This document shows positions 1-8,881 of a stretch of DNA of 64,000 bases, one piece after another. Where the stretch lies: NCBI GenBank assembly GCA_963773605.1, contig CAVZBT010000002.1, positions 186,001 to 250,000 of the forward strand. The letters run 5' to 3'. Source of the stretch: CAVZBT01 sp963773605 (GTDB taxonomy: Bacteria; Acidobacteriota; UBA6911). Below the pieces are notes generated by a model, which did not search any database, was not told the DNA's origin, and was given only the letters and a program-made list of their open reading frames with translations. The position numbers and the translations under genes were made by a program. Numbering within the stretch: the stretch's first letter is position 1; each line of letters starts with the position of its first letter.

Positions 1-1
1 G

Positions 2-1030
2 GCCGTGACGGAAGCCTTCTACGGCAAGGCGCCGGCGCGCTCCTATTGGGTTGGCTGCTCCTCGGGCGGCAAGCAGGGGCTGAAGGAAGCGCAGAAGTTT
101 CCCCGCGATTACGACGGCATCGTCGCCGGCGCGCCCGCCAACTATTGGACCCACCTGATGGCGGGCGACCTGTGGCCTGCTGTTGTGACGAACAAAAACC
201 CCGCCGCCGCGCTCGGGCCACCGCAGCTTCAAGTCCTTCACAAGGCCGCCCTGCAAGCCTGCGACAAGCTCGACAGCCTCGAGGACGGACTGATCGACAA
301 TCCTGTGCAGTGCCGCTTCGATCCCGCCACCGTCCAGTGCAAAGAGGGCGCCGCCGAAGGCTGCCTGACCGCGCCCCAGGCAGAAGCCGCCCGCAAGATC
401 TACGAGGGAGCGAAGAATCCCAGAACAGGCAAGCTGGTCTTCCCCGGCATGGTGCCGGGCAGCGAACTCGTCTGGACCGCGCTGGCCGGGCCCAAGCCTT
501 TCGGCATTCCGCTGTCGCACTTCCAACACGTGGTCTTCAACAACCCCGACTGGGACTATCTGAAGCTCGACTTCGACAACGATGTCGCCCGCGCGGACAA
601 GCTCGACAAGGGCGTGCTGAACGCCACCGACCCGAACCTGAAGCAGTTCTTCGCCCGCGGCGGCAAGCTGATCATGTACCACGGCTGGAACGATCAGCTG
701 ATCGCCGCGCTCAATTCCGTCAATTATTACGAGAGCGTGAGGCGCCGCATGGGTGGCATCGCCAAAATCGACGGTTCCTTCCGGCTGTTCATGGCCCCCG
801 GCATGAACCACTGCACGGGCGGCGATGGTCCCTGGCGCGCCGACTGGATCACGCACCTCGAGCAATGGGTGGAGCAGGGGAAGGCGCCGGAGCGGATCGT
901 CGCCGAGCACCCCGCCGGGAACAATGTCGATCGCTCGCGTCCCCTGTGTCCCTACCCGCAGGTAGCGCGTTACCAGGGTACCGGCAGCATCGACGATGCC
1001 GCCAATTTCACCTGCTCGGCCGCGAAGTAA
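2..1030 (+). CDS. Tannase/feruloyl esterase family hydrolase, 5' truncated
   Basis: Secreted alpha/beta hydrolase that would cleave ester bonds in gallate or ferulate esters. The reading frame is open at the window edge, and about 342 C-terminal residues are visible against 500-600 for the family, so the signal peptide and N-terminal part are missing. The family's CS-D-HC arrangement is visible: the nucleophile lies in GCSSGG (about residue 20 of the visible part) with Cys directly before Ser, Asp lies in HGWNDQL, and His-Cys lies in GMNHCTGG near the C-terminus. The Cys next to Ser and the Cys next to His form the disulfide typical of this family. It stops about 300 bp before a sugar isomerase on the same strand. 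The exact ester substrate cannot be told from sequence. Confidence 0.9.
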   Translation, partial: AVTEAFYGKAPARSYWVGCSSGGKQGLKEAQKFPRDYDGIVAGAPANYWTHLMAGDLWPAVVTNKNPAAALGPPQLQVLHKAALQACDKLDSLEDGLIDNPVQCRFDPATVQCKEGAAEGCLTAPQAEAARKIYEGAKNPRTGKLVFPGMVPGSELVWTALAGPKPFGIPLSHFQHVVFNNPDWDYLKLDFDNDVARADKLDKGVLNATDPNLKQFFARGGKLIMYHGWNDQLIAALNSVNYYESVRRRMGGIAKIDGSFRLFMAPGMNHCTGGDGPWRADWITHLEQWVEQGKAPERIVAEHPAGNNVDRSRPLCPYPQVARYQGTGSIDDAANFTCSAAK

Positions 1031-1333
1031 CACCCCTTCCATCTCCACTCCTGAGGGCTCGCGCGTGAGCAGGCCGTGGCGGGGGAGCTCCGCCGAGCCA
1101 CAGCCAGCTCGGTGCACCGCAGCAGCGTTTAAAGCAATCCGGAGCCAACCGGCAACTCGCCTGTCTGGCTTCCGGCTTCCATGCCCCGAGGACGCGACGG
1201 CACAACCGGACAACTCGGGCGTCGCGCACCCGTACGGGTGTTTCAGCTTTACTCGTATGTCGCCGTTTGGCTATGATCCGTGGATCGGAACCAAAACCGC
1301 AGGGGAAACCGCTCGTTTAATCAGAGTTCACCT
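1031..1333. other. Intergenic, no gene seen
   Basis: About 300 bp between the esterase and the sugar isomerase. Open frames here are short and have no recognisable protein signature. No strong terminator or motif stands out, and the promoter of the next gene presumably lies in the last 100 bp. Confidence 0.5.
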
Positions 1334-2198
1334 ATGAACGCAAAAATCGATCGGCGGCAGTTCATTCAGGCAGGTGGCCTTCTTCTGGCCGGCGCGGCCA
1401 CTCCGGCCCTGGTGGGACGCGCCTCAGCACAAGAGCCTGGGGGGCGTATCAGGAAAGCGGTCGGGTGGGGCATGATCGATCGTAAACTTTCGGTCGAAGA
1501 CAGGTTCCGTCTGGCCAAGGATGTCGGGTTTGAAGGCGTGGAGGTGTCCAGGCACACCAGGGAGGACGAGGCGGAACCGCAGGTCCTGGCCCGGGCCAGT
1601 GAAAAGGTGGGCATACCCATCCACGGCGTGTCGAACGGCAGCCACCCGGATCTGGAGGCGGCCATCGACGATGCGGCAATCTACGGCGCCACCACGGTCC
1701 TGCACGTCGTTCGCACCGACCCCGAGGTCCCGTATCATGGAGAACTACCGCCGCACGCAGGAACTGATTCGGGCGGCAATTCCCCACGCCGAGAAGAAGA
1801 ACGTCAAGATCCTCGTCGAGAACGTCTGGGCCACGTTCCTGATCGAGCCGCTGACGATGGCCCGATACATCGACGAACTGGGCAGCCCCTGGGTGAAGGC
1901 CTACTTCGACGTGGGCAACGTGATGCGTTGGGGCTTGCCGCAGCACTGGATCGAGGTGCTCGGCAAGCGGATCGACAAGATCCACATCAAGGAATACAGC
2001 CTGAAAGTCGCCATGAAGGAGGGGATGGGCAAGGGCTTCGATTTCCCGATCGGGCAAGGCGACATCAACTGGAAGCGGGTTCGCGAGGAGCTGAAGAAGA
2101 TCCAGTTCCACGGCTGGGCAACCGCCGAGGTGCCCGGCGGAGATCGCCAGAAGCTCGCAGACATCTCCGCACAGATGGATCGCGTTCTCTACGCCTGA
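1334..2198 (+). CDS. Tat-exported sugar phosphate isomerase/epimerase (TIM barrel), frameshifted
   Basis: AP-endonuclease-2/xylose-isomerase-like TIM barrel, a family that includes sugar epimerases and the newer 3-keto-glycoside processing enzymes. The ATG at 1334 begins a signal with DRRQFIQAGG (twin-arginine type) and a hydrophobic stretch ending near ASAQ. Barrel features include VGFEGVEVSRH, KNVKILVENVW, YFDVGNVMRWG, KIHIKEY and a C-terminal TAEVPGGD, with the metal-binding Glu, Asp and His residues at the expected strand ends. The frame changes near 1735, after DPEVPYH, and resumes at about MENYRRTQEL with no loss of family sequence, so an indel in the assembly is likely. It belongs with the other Tat-exported carbohydrate enzymes in 1-10 kb. 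Confidence 0.85.
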
Positions 2199-2296
2199 GC
2201 ATGTCCCCGCGCTTCCTGCGGCTTGGTGAGCCTCGCGTTCGTCCAGCAATATGCCCGGACCGGCTCCTCGGATTCCTCCGAGCCGGGCTTCGGCAT

Positions 2297-4153
2297 CTAT
2301 GGGCTGGGCAGAGCGAACGCCACCACGGACGTGCCCGCCGCTGTGCCGATGAACTGCCTGCCGCGGGCAGTGTAGGTCATGGGCGACGATTTCCATGACT
2401 GGTTCGCCGGGAATGCCCAGCACGGGGCGCCGGTGCGTGCGTCGACGGCCACAAAGTCGCCGTTGTCGTGGCCGAAAAACAGGAGGCCGCCCGCCGTGGC
2501 CAGCGCTCCGCTCCACGTTCGAGCGGGCCCCTCCATGGGCAGTTCCCACGCGATCCTGCCGGTCTGGAGTTCGATCGCCCGCATCACTTTCCGGCTGCTC
2601 TCGCCGGGCATCCTTTTCGAATCGCCGCCATAGTATGACTGTCCCGCCGCCCATACGGCTGCGGACTTGCGGACGATGTTGCAGCCTTCCAGGGCCATCA
2701 CGTGATAGAGACCGGTCCCCGGATCGTAGGCATGCGACATCCAGTTGGTCGCACCCTCGACAGGCGGACAGACCTTCGTACCCTCTGCCGACGGTTCCAC
2801 GCCGGGCACGAGCACGGGACGGCCCGAAGCGTCGATCTTCGTCGCCCAGTTCAGCTTGTTCACAAACGGCTCGGCCCGCAGCAGCTTGCCGTTCGTCCGG
2901 TCCAGCACGTAAAAGAACCCGTTGCGGTTTGCCTGCACCAGCAGTTTGCACGGCCGGCCTTTCCAGTCCGCGTCGAGCACCATCGGGGTCTGCTGCGCAT
3001 CCCAGTCCCAGAGATCGTGCGGCGTGAACTGGAAATACCAGCGCAGCTTGCCCGTCGCCCGCTCCAGAGCCAGCACTGAATCCGAGTAGAGATTGTCTCC
3101 CAGGCGCTCCTCGCCATTGAAGTCGGGGCAAGGGTTTCCGGTCGGCCAGAACACGAGGTCCAGTTCCGGGTCGAAGGTGCCGGTCAGCCACGTTGAGGCA
3201 CAGCCGTGCGCGAGCGCCTTCCCCTGCCACGTCTCCGAAAGCGGCTCGCCCGGATTGGGGATGGTCCAGAATTTCCAGACCAATGCGCCGGTCTCCGCCT
3301 GATAGGCGGCCACGAAGCCGCGCACGCCCTCATCGCCGCCTGACACTCCCGAGATTACCAGGTCGCCCGCCACCAGGGGCGCCGAGGTCACGCCGTAGTT
3401 CTGCCGCCAGTCCGCAATCTCGACCTCCCAGCGGATGCGTCCGGACTCCCGGTCCAGCGCAATAAGGTGGGCGTTGTCGGTCGCGAGAAAGACGCTGTCT
3501 CCCAGGATTGCCGCACCTCTATTGATGCCGCCGCCGGCGTCACCGGCGACTCCTTCCGTCCGGTTGCGACGAAAATGCCAGATCTGCCGCCCCGTTTCCG
3601 CGTCGAGCGCGAACGCCTCGTTCGGCCCCGTGATGAACATCGTCCCGTCGAAGACCACCGGCGTCATCTCCAGGCGCGCGGAGCCCGGAATCGGGAACAT
3701 CCACTCCATCCGCAGCTGATGCACGTTCTTGAGATTGATCTGCCGCAGCGGGCTGTAACGGTTCCCACTCGGGCCGCCGTTGTAGTTGGGCCAGGAACCC
3801 TCGGGAGGAACCGCAAGCTCCCCGGCCGTCGGCCCGCGGCTCTTCATGGGGGCGCGAACCGGCGCCACGCGGCGCGCGATGCTGCGCAGGTAGGCCACCA
3901 CCACGTCCAGCTGCGGGTTCGTCAGACGCGTGCCCGGCATGCCACCGCCGGGCAACCCGTTCCGGATCAGCCCCGGCAGATCAGTGCGGCTGTCCAGATT
4001 GCTCGCCGTGATGTCCGGGCCACGTTCGCCACCCCTTCCATCGGCGCCGTGACAGGAAGCGCAGTTCCGGCCGAACAAACGACGGCCCTCCTCAATTCTG
4101 CCGACTTGCGCTAAGGCCATGCCGGCCGCCATTAATGCAATGGCTATACGCAT
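2297..4153 (-). CDS. PQQ-dependent dehydrogenase with N-terminal cytochrome c domain
   Basis: Periplasmic quinoprotein alcohol/sugar dehydrogenase fused to a haem c domain that would pass electrons to the respiratory chain. A short signal (MRIAIALMAAGMALA) is followed by the haem site CASCH (about residues 32-36) with a downstream Met ligand candidate in GGGMPGTR. The remaining ~500 residues form a PQQ beta-propeller with repeated W-docking motifs such as TGRQIWHFRR, TGALVWKFW and TGKLRWYFQF, and the family segment TPHDLWDWDAQQTPM. The start at 4153 places the signal peptide at the N-terminus; an upstream open extension has no signal-like sequence. It is convergent with the sugar isomerase. 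Substrate unknown. Confidence 0.88.
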   Translation of the reverse strand: MRIAIALMAAGMALAQVGRIEEGRRLFGRNCASCHGADGRGGERGPDITASNLDSRTDLPGLIRNGLPGGGMPGTRLTNPQLDVVVAYLRSIARRVAPVRAPMKSRGPTAGELAVPPEGSWPNYNGGPSGNRYSPLRQINLKNVHQLRMEWMFPIPGSARLEMTPVVFDGTMFITGPNEAFALDAETGRQIWHFRRNRTEGVAGDAGGGINRGAAILGDSVFLATDNAHLIALDRESGRIRWEVEIADWRQNYGVTSAPLVAGDLVISGVSGGDEGVRGFVAAYQAETGALVWKFWTIPNPGEPLSETWQGKALAHGCASTWLTGTFDPELDLVFWPTGNPCPDFNGEERLGDNLYSDSVLALERATGKLRWYFQFTPHDLWDWDAQQTPMVLDADWKGRPCKLLVQANRNGFFYVLDRTNGKLLRAEPFVNKLNWATKIDASGRPVLVPGVEPSAEGTKVCPPVEGATNWMSHAYDPGTGLYHVMALEGCNIVRKSAAVWAAGQSYYGGDSKRMPGESSRKVMRAIELQTGRIAWELPMEGPARTWSGALATAGGLLFFGHDNGDFVAVDARTGAPCWAFPANQSWKSSPMTYTARGRQFIGTAAGTSVVAFALPSP

Positions 4154-4176
4154 CGATCCCCCTGCATCCTCGCAAT

Positions 4177-4336
4177 CTGGAGTGCGGCGGCCTCGACGCC
4201 GCCTTCCTGGCGGCGCCTCGGCGCCGCCCTTCACTGCCGGATTGGCGGCATCCTGACGCACTGCAATCCATACGCAACTTCGGCGGAAACCACCGAACGG
4301 CATGGTCGGACCCTCAGTCGAGCCGCCGCACTCCAG
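4177..4336. repeat. Dispersed element, family A, 15-bp terminal inverted repeats
   Basis: The left end CTGGAGTGCGGCGGC (4177-4191) is repeated perfectly in inverted orientation at 4322-4336, giving a ~160 bp non-coding unit with internal GC-rich hairpins (around 4196-4228). A related unit with the same ends occurs at 38930-39117 and a half unit at 4476-4540. The shape suggests a MITE-like or REP-like dispersed element. Confidence 0.7.
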
Positions 4337-4475
4337 ACAAGCGGAAAGTTGACAGCTCGGCGCGGCCGGCCGCCCGTGCGATTCCAACTACTGGTGACTA
4401 GTTTGCCTCAGACTCGATTCCCCTGCCAGATGCATTGGACCCACACGAACAAAATGATGGACCGAAAATGCTGCA

Positions 4476-4540
4476 GGCGGGACACCCAAGGGCGGCGCCC
4501 AGGCGCCGACCCCAAAGCGGCGTCGGGCCGCCGCACTCCA
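4476..4540. repeat. Half copy of dispersed element family A
   Basis: This stretch matches the right half of the family A element: a GGCGCC-rich hairpin, then AAGCGGCGTCGGGCCGCC and the terminal GCACTCCA. No matching left end is seen, so it is a solo end or a decayed copy. Confidence 0.55.
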
Positions 4541-4660
4541 CGCCCTGGCCGCAAACCATTGCAGCACCGGGGGTGCATTTGGTATAGGATCGTAAGTCAT
4601 GAGGATGCAGGAACTGCAGTGCCCCGGCACGGATCGGCGGTCATAAACATGAGGTGAACG

Positions 4661-5887
4661 TTGCAGACTATCACAGAGAATACCCTGCTTGTCCCCACAC
4701 CTGCCCCGGCGCCCCGGGCACCGGCGCGAAACATCGCGGTGGACGCCTACCGCGGTTTCGTGATGCTCCTGATGATGGCTGAGGTGTTGCGGCTTTCACA
4801 GGTTGCGAACGCATTTCCAGGCAGCTGGTTGTGGCGTTTTCTGGCGTTCAACCAGAGCCACGTGGAATGGGCCGGCTGCTCCCTGCACGACACCATCCAG
4901 CCGTCCTTCTCGTTTCTTGGTGGGCGTGGCACTGCCGTACTCGATCGCCAGCCGCCTGGCGAAGGGTTCTTCTTTCGGCGGGATGTTCCTGCACACGATG
5001 TGGCGCTCACTGCTGCTCGTTGCGCTCGGCATCTTCCTGCGCTCCCAGCGCGGCCCGATCACGAACTTTACGTTCGAAGACACGCTGACGCAGATCGGGC
5101 TGGGTTATACCTTTCTGTTCCTGCTCGGCTTCGTTCGGGCACGCGTGGCAGTGGACCGCGCTCGCGGTGGTCCTGGCGGGATATTGGCTCGCCTGGGCCG
5201 CCTACCCGATCCCGGGGCCCGGCTTCGACTACCAGGCCACGGGGGTGCCCCCGGATTGGACGCACAACGCCGCCGGGTTCGCCGCACACTGGAACAAGAA
5301 CGCGAACCTGGGAATCGCGTTTGATCAGTGGTTCCTCAATCTCTTTCCCCGGACCAGGCCATTCGTTTTTAACGGCGGAGGCTACCTGACCCTCAGCTTC
5401 ATCCCGACGCTGGGCACCATGATCCTTGGGCTGATCGCGGGTCGCTGGCTGCGCGCGGCGGCGCCGCGAATTCCCTTCAGGAACCTGCTCCTCGCTGCGG
5501 CGGCTGGATTCGCGGCGAGCATTCTGCTGCACTTCGCCGGCATTTGTCCCATCGTCAAGCGGATCTGGACGCCGGCATGGACGCTGTTCAGCGGCGGGCA
5601 TCTGCTTCCTGTTCCTCGCCGGTTTCTGTTGGATTATCGAGGTCAAGCACTACAGGAAATGGGCGTTCCCGCTCCTCGTAATCGGCATGAATTCGATTGC
5701 CGCATACTTCCTGGCAGACTACTTCGGCCGCCAGATTTCGGAGGCTTTCCGTATCCACCTGGGCGCAGCCCCGTTCCGGATTTTCGGGGCCGAACTCGAG
5801 CTCCTGACGCGCGGGGCAGTGCAGCTCGCGACCTACTGGCTGATTCTGTTCTGGATGTACCGGCGCAAGATCTTCCTGCGCATCTGA
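4661..5887 (+). CDS. HGSNAT/DUF5009-like membrane acyltransferase, frameshifted
   Basis: Multi-pass inner-membrane protein of the heparan-alpha-glucosaminide N-acetyltransferase-like family, which would acetylate sugars across the membrane. The TTG start at 4661 follows GAGGTGAAC and leads into ARNIAVDAYRGFVMLLMM, the family N-terminal signature (conserved D-x-x-RG). WAGCSLHDTIQPSFSFL carries the conserved His-Asp. The protein continues through hydrophobic segments such as SLLLVALGIFLRS, LTLSFIPTLGTMILGLIAG and LVIGMNSIAAYFLADYF. Three frame changes (near 4920, 5145 and 5605) break it, but all expected segments are present in order. It follows the carbohydrate enzymes and precedes an oxidoreductase, so it probably acts on the same glycans. 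Confidence 0.82.
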
Positions 5888-5995
5888 CAGGGATTGCAAA
5901 CGTCCGCCACCTCGAAGACTCGAAGACTCGAAGGCTCGAAGAAACTTGAAGGTGCGGCGAAATGCCTATAAGCGAAACAAGACAGGAGCTTGAAT

Positions 5996-7339
5996 ATGTC
6001 CGTGACTGATTCATCCGTGAACCGGAGAACTTTCATAAAGAACGCGGCCGCTGCGGGCTTCACGCTCGGAGTGGCCGGAAACATCTGGCCGCAAGCGCCG
6101 GGCAGGGTTATCGGCGCCAACGACAAGATCAACGTTGCCGCGATCGGAGTTGGCTCGCGCGGGTCATTTGACGCCGGCACGGTGGTCAAGGTCGGCGAGA
6201 CTTCGGGCGCGAAGCTCGTCGCGGTGTGCGATGTTTACGAAAAGCGCAAGAGGGCGGCGGCCGAACGATACAAGTGCGACGGGTATTCGGACTATCGCGA
6301 AGTGCTCAACCGATCCGACGTGGACGCGGTGGTGGTCGCCACGCCGGACCACTGGCATGCCCGTATCGCGCTCGAGGCCATGGAGCGAGGGAAGGACGTG
6401 TACCTGGAAAAGCCCATGACCCACACCATCGCGGAAGCGAAGCAGCTGGTATCCAAGGCGAAGGAATTGAAACGCGTGATCCAGGTGGGCTCGCAGACCA
6501 CCTCTGCCACGCACTGGCACGTCACGAAAAAATACATCGCCGATGGGGCGATCGGCCATATGGTCATGAGCCAGGGTTCCTATCACCGCAACTCCCCGCG
6601 CGGCGAGTGGAACTACCGTATCGACCCGAACGCCGGCCCTAACGGCAAGGGCGATGACCACATCGATTGGGAAATGTGGCTGGGCAGCGCCTCCAAGCGG
6701 CCCTTCGACGCCGACCGCTTTTTCCGTTTCCGCAAGTACTGGGACTATTCCGGCGGAATCGCCACCGACCTGTTCTTCCATGTGGTGGCGCCGCTGAACA
6801 TCTGCTGGCCCGAACCGGAGTTCCCGACGAAGGTGATGTCGAGCGGCGGGATCTATGGCGGGCCCGCGTCCGAAGAGAAACGAGAAGTGCCGGATACCTT
6901 CAACGTCCTGGCCGAGTTCCCCAGCAAGCACTCGCTCGTGCTCAACTCCTCGATGGCGAATGCCAGAAACATTCCGGGCTCCATCCGCGGGCGTCTTGGC
7001 ACCATCATCATGGTCGACCATGGCATGTACGAGGATGAGCACAACGATCACATCACGCTGCTGCCGGAACGCGAAGCCATCGATGACGCCTACAAGGCCA
7101 AATTCGGAGAGAAGGACAAGGTGATCCCCGTCGAGGACACGTTGGACCGGGTGGACGCCATCCACATGACGAACTTCCTGGACTGCGTCCGCTCGCGCCA
7201 GAAACCCACGCTCGATGTCGAGACCGCCTACCACGTTCAGGTCACCATCTCGATGTCGGTGCTGGCCTATCGCGAGGGCCGAATCCTCTACTGGGATGCG
7301 CGGAATCAAGAGGTTGTGCCCGCGCCGCCTCGGGCTTGA
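5996..7339 (+). CDS. Tat-exported Gfo/Idh/MocA family oxidoreductase
   Basis: NAD(P)-dependent sugar oxidoreductase, about 447 aa, intact. The ATG at 5996 follows AGGAGCTTGAAT. The Tat signal has VNRRTFIKNAAAAGF, then the Rossmann fold VAAIGVGSRG, the nucleotide-binding VVVATPDHWHA and the catalytic-lysine motif EKPMTH at about residues 135-140. The second half is the alpha/beta dimerisation domain with DHIDWEMWLG and FRKYWDYSGG, typical of the secreted Acidobacteria/Planctomycetes subgroup. Export with a tightly bound cofactor fits the Tat pathway. Its neighbours point to processing of keto-sugars or other modified glycosides; the substrate is unknown. Confidence 0.92.
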   Translation: MSVTDSSVNRRTFIKNAAAAGFTLGVAGNIWPQAPGRVIGANDKINVAAIGVGSRGSFDAGTVVKVGETSGAKLVAVCDVYEKRKRAAAERYKCDGYSDYREVLNRSDVDAVVVATPDHWHARIALEAMERGKDVYLEKPMTHTIAEAKQLVSKAKELKRVIQVGSQTTSATHWHVTKKYIADGAIGHMVMSQGSYHRNSPRGEWNYRIDPNAGPNGKGDDHIDWEMWLGSASKRPFDADRFFRFRKYWDYSGGIATDLFFHVVAPLNICWPEPEFPTKVMSSGGIYGGPASEEKREVPDTFNVLAEFPSKHSLVLNSSMANARNIPGSIRGRLGTIIMVDHGMYEDEHNDHITLLPEREAIDDAYKAKFGEKDKVIPVEDTLDRVDAIHMTNFLDCVRSRQKPTLDVETAYHVQVTISMSVLAYREGRILYWDARNQEVVPAPPRA

Positions 7340-7359
7340 TCGAACCCGCGGGATTCAGC

Positions 7360-7433
7360 AGTGCGGTGCCTCGGCACCGCTTTCCGTGTTTGACTGGGAT
7401 CGGCAGGCGTTCGACAAGCGGGGCGGCGCCTGG
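7360..7433. repeat. Dispersed repeat, family B
   Basis: It runs from AGTGCGGTGCCTCGGCACCG through CTTTCCG, GGGATCGGCAGGCGTT and a GGCGGCGCC hairpin. A second copy lies at 38779-38854 with the same order of blocks. It is non-coding, immediately downstream of the oxidoreductase. Confidence 0.6.
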
Positions 7434-7439
7434 GCGCCG

Positions 7440-7596
7440 CCCCCAGACCGGCCGGCCGCGCCTCCGGAGATCGAGGGCATCACCGGCGGCGCACTGGATG
7501 CCAACGAAGGCGAGCCGGGGCCTTTTTACATCCCAGGGCGACCACACCGGCGGCCTGAAGTTCCGCAACATTGCCGTTTCGGTGCCGAAGCGCTGA
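7440..7596 (+). pseudogene. C-terminal remnant of a DUF1080 (3-keto-disaccharide hydrolase) gene
   Basis: The end of this stretch encodes QGDHTGGLKFRNIAVSVPKR and a stop, which matches the closing strand of DUF1080/3-keto-disaccharide hydrolase proteins (LQGDHTG-KFRN). Just upstream, in another frame, PPEIEGITGGALDANEGEPG also looks like a DUF1080 C-terminal region. No catalytic core is present. It therefore looks like a deleted gene whose last ~50 codons survive between two genes of the same pathway type. The remaining bases up to 7718 contain no gene. Confidence 0.6.
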
Positions 7597-7718
7597 CCTC
7601 GCCGGAGCCCGTCAAGTTGGCAGAGAGGCCGACCCACGAAGAACGCCGAAATAGAGGGCATTTGTTTGAAATACTGCATTAACACAGCGTAACGTTCTTC
7701 AAGAAAGAGGATGAAATC

Positions 7719-8726
7719 ATGCAAGAGGGAAAAGAGTCTGAAGGAAAGGTATCCAGGAGACAATTCCTTGGCACGGCGACCGCGGCTTTCTCGATGGTGC
7801 CCCTGCATCGCGCGGCCGAAGCCTTCCCCCTCAATCCGATTGTCGAGAGACCCAACTCCAATTTCGGCGGTGTTCAGATCGGAGCGATTACCTACAGCTG
7901 GCGAAGTATGCCCAGCACGCCTGAGGACATCGTCAGGTACTGCATCGAGGCAGGCATCAACTCCATAGAATTGATGGGCAATGTCGCCGAGGAATACGCT
8001 GGTATTCCGGGGGGGCCGCCCCGGCCGCCGCGGGGCACGACACAGACGGACGAGCAGAGGGCTGCTTTCAAAAAAGCCGCGGCCGAAGCTGCCGAGGCAC
8101 GACGCAAAGCGCGTATTTCTCTGCCAATGAAAAAATACGAAGATCTCCGCAAGACGTTCAACGATGCAGGGATAAACATTCACATCGCCAAGTTTTCACC
8201 GGCGGCGTGGACCGACGAAGAGATCGACTATTCTTTCCAGGCGGCCAGGGCCCTGGGCGCCAAGGGGGTCTGCAATGAAATAGGCGAAGAGGCCTGCAAG
8301 CGCCTGGCCCCGTTTGCCGAAAAGCACAAAATGTATGCTATTTTCCACCAGCACACTCAACCGGCCGAACCAGGTTTCAGCTTCGAGAAGTTCCTGGCCT
8401 ATTCCCCCGCCATCATGCTCAATTTCGACGCAGCACACTACTTCGGATGCACCGGCTTGCATCCCAACGGGGTCATCGAAAGGCTACACGATCGCATCAT
8501 AAGCCTGCATCTGAAGGATATGACGGGCCCCAAAAGCACGCCGGCCAATACCAATCTGGCCTGGGGCAAAGGGGAGACCCCTATCGCCGATATTCTCAAG
8601 CTGATCCAAAGGGAAAAATGGCCCATCCACTGTGACATCGAGCTTGAATATGACGTGCCGGCGGATTCGGATGCCGCGAAAGAAGTCAAAAAGTGTGTTG
8701 AATTCACCAAGGCAATCCTGACGTAG
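7719..8726 (+). CDS. Tat-exported sugar phosphate isomerase/epimerase (TIM barrel)
   Basis: About 335 aa, intact. The signal with VSRRQFLGTATAAFSMVP indicates Tat export. The barrel follows, starting at FGGVQIGAITYSWRSM, with CIEAGINSIELMGNVAEEYAG, INIHIAKFSP, MLNFDAAHYFGCTG (metal Asp and His), IISLHLKDMTG and HCDIELEYDVP. An insert rich in Pro, Gly and Ala (GGPPRPPRGTT) follows the third strand. It lies 155 bp before a second Gfo/Idh/MocA gene and after a DUF1080 remnant, which is the usual gene set for oxidation, cleavage and isomerisation of 3-keto-glycosides. The role is inferred from this context. Confidence 0.88.
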   Translation: MQEGKESEGKVSRRQFLGTATAAFSMVPLHRAAEAFPLNPIVERPNSNFGGVQIGAITYSWRSMPSTPEDIVRYCIEAGINSIELMGNVAEEYAGIPGGPPRPPRGTTQTDEQRAAFKKAAAEAAEARRKARISLPMKKYEDLRKTFNDAGINIHIAKFSPAAWTDEEIDYSFQAARALGAKGVCNEIGEEACKRLAPFAEKHKMYAIFHQHTQPAEPGFSFEKFLAYSPAIMLNFDAAHYFGCTGLHPNGVIERLHDRIISLHLKDMTGPKSTPANTNLAWGKGETPIADILKLIQREKWPIHCDIELEYDVPADSDAAKEVKKCVEFTKAILT

Positions 8727-8881
8727 AAGACCTTCAAGTGTCCTGGAGTCTTGGAGCCTTCGAGGTGGATTCTAAGAGCTCACCTCAAAGACTCAATCGC
8801 GAAGGTCCTCGTTGGGATCGGGGCTTGCCGTTCTCAGCTCAGGTTGGGGTTACAATGGCAACAGGCCAAAGGGGGAGTGAC

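Larger units (their letters stand above)
4154..4660. other. Intergenic region holding dispersed palindromic repeats
   Basis: About 500 bp without a gene, between divergent genes. It contains a complete inverted-repeat element (4177-4336) and a half copy (4476-4540), both GC-rich. Promoters for the flanking genes must lie here but are not obvious. Confidence 0.6.

Noticed and set aside
1449..3230. A 593-codon minus-strand frame across the sugar isomerase and the dehydrogenase
   Set aside because: It is out of frame with the PQQ dehydrogenase and antisense to the isomerase, and shows no family signature of its own.
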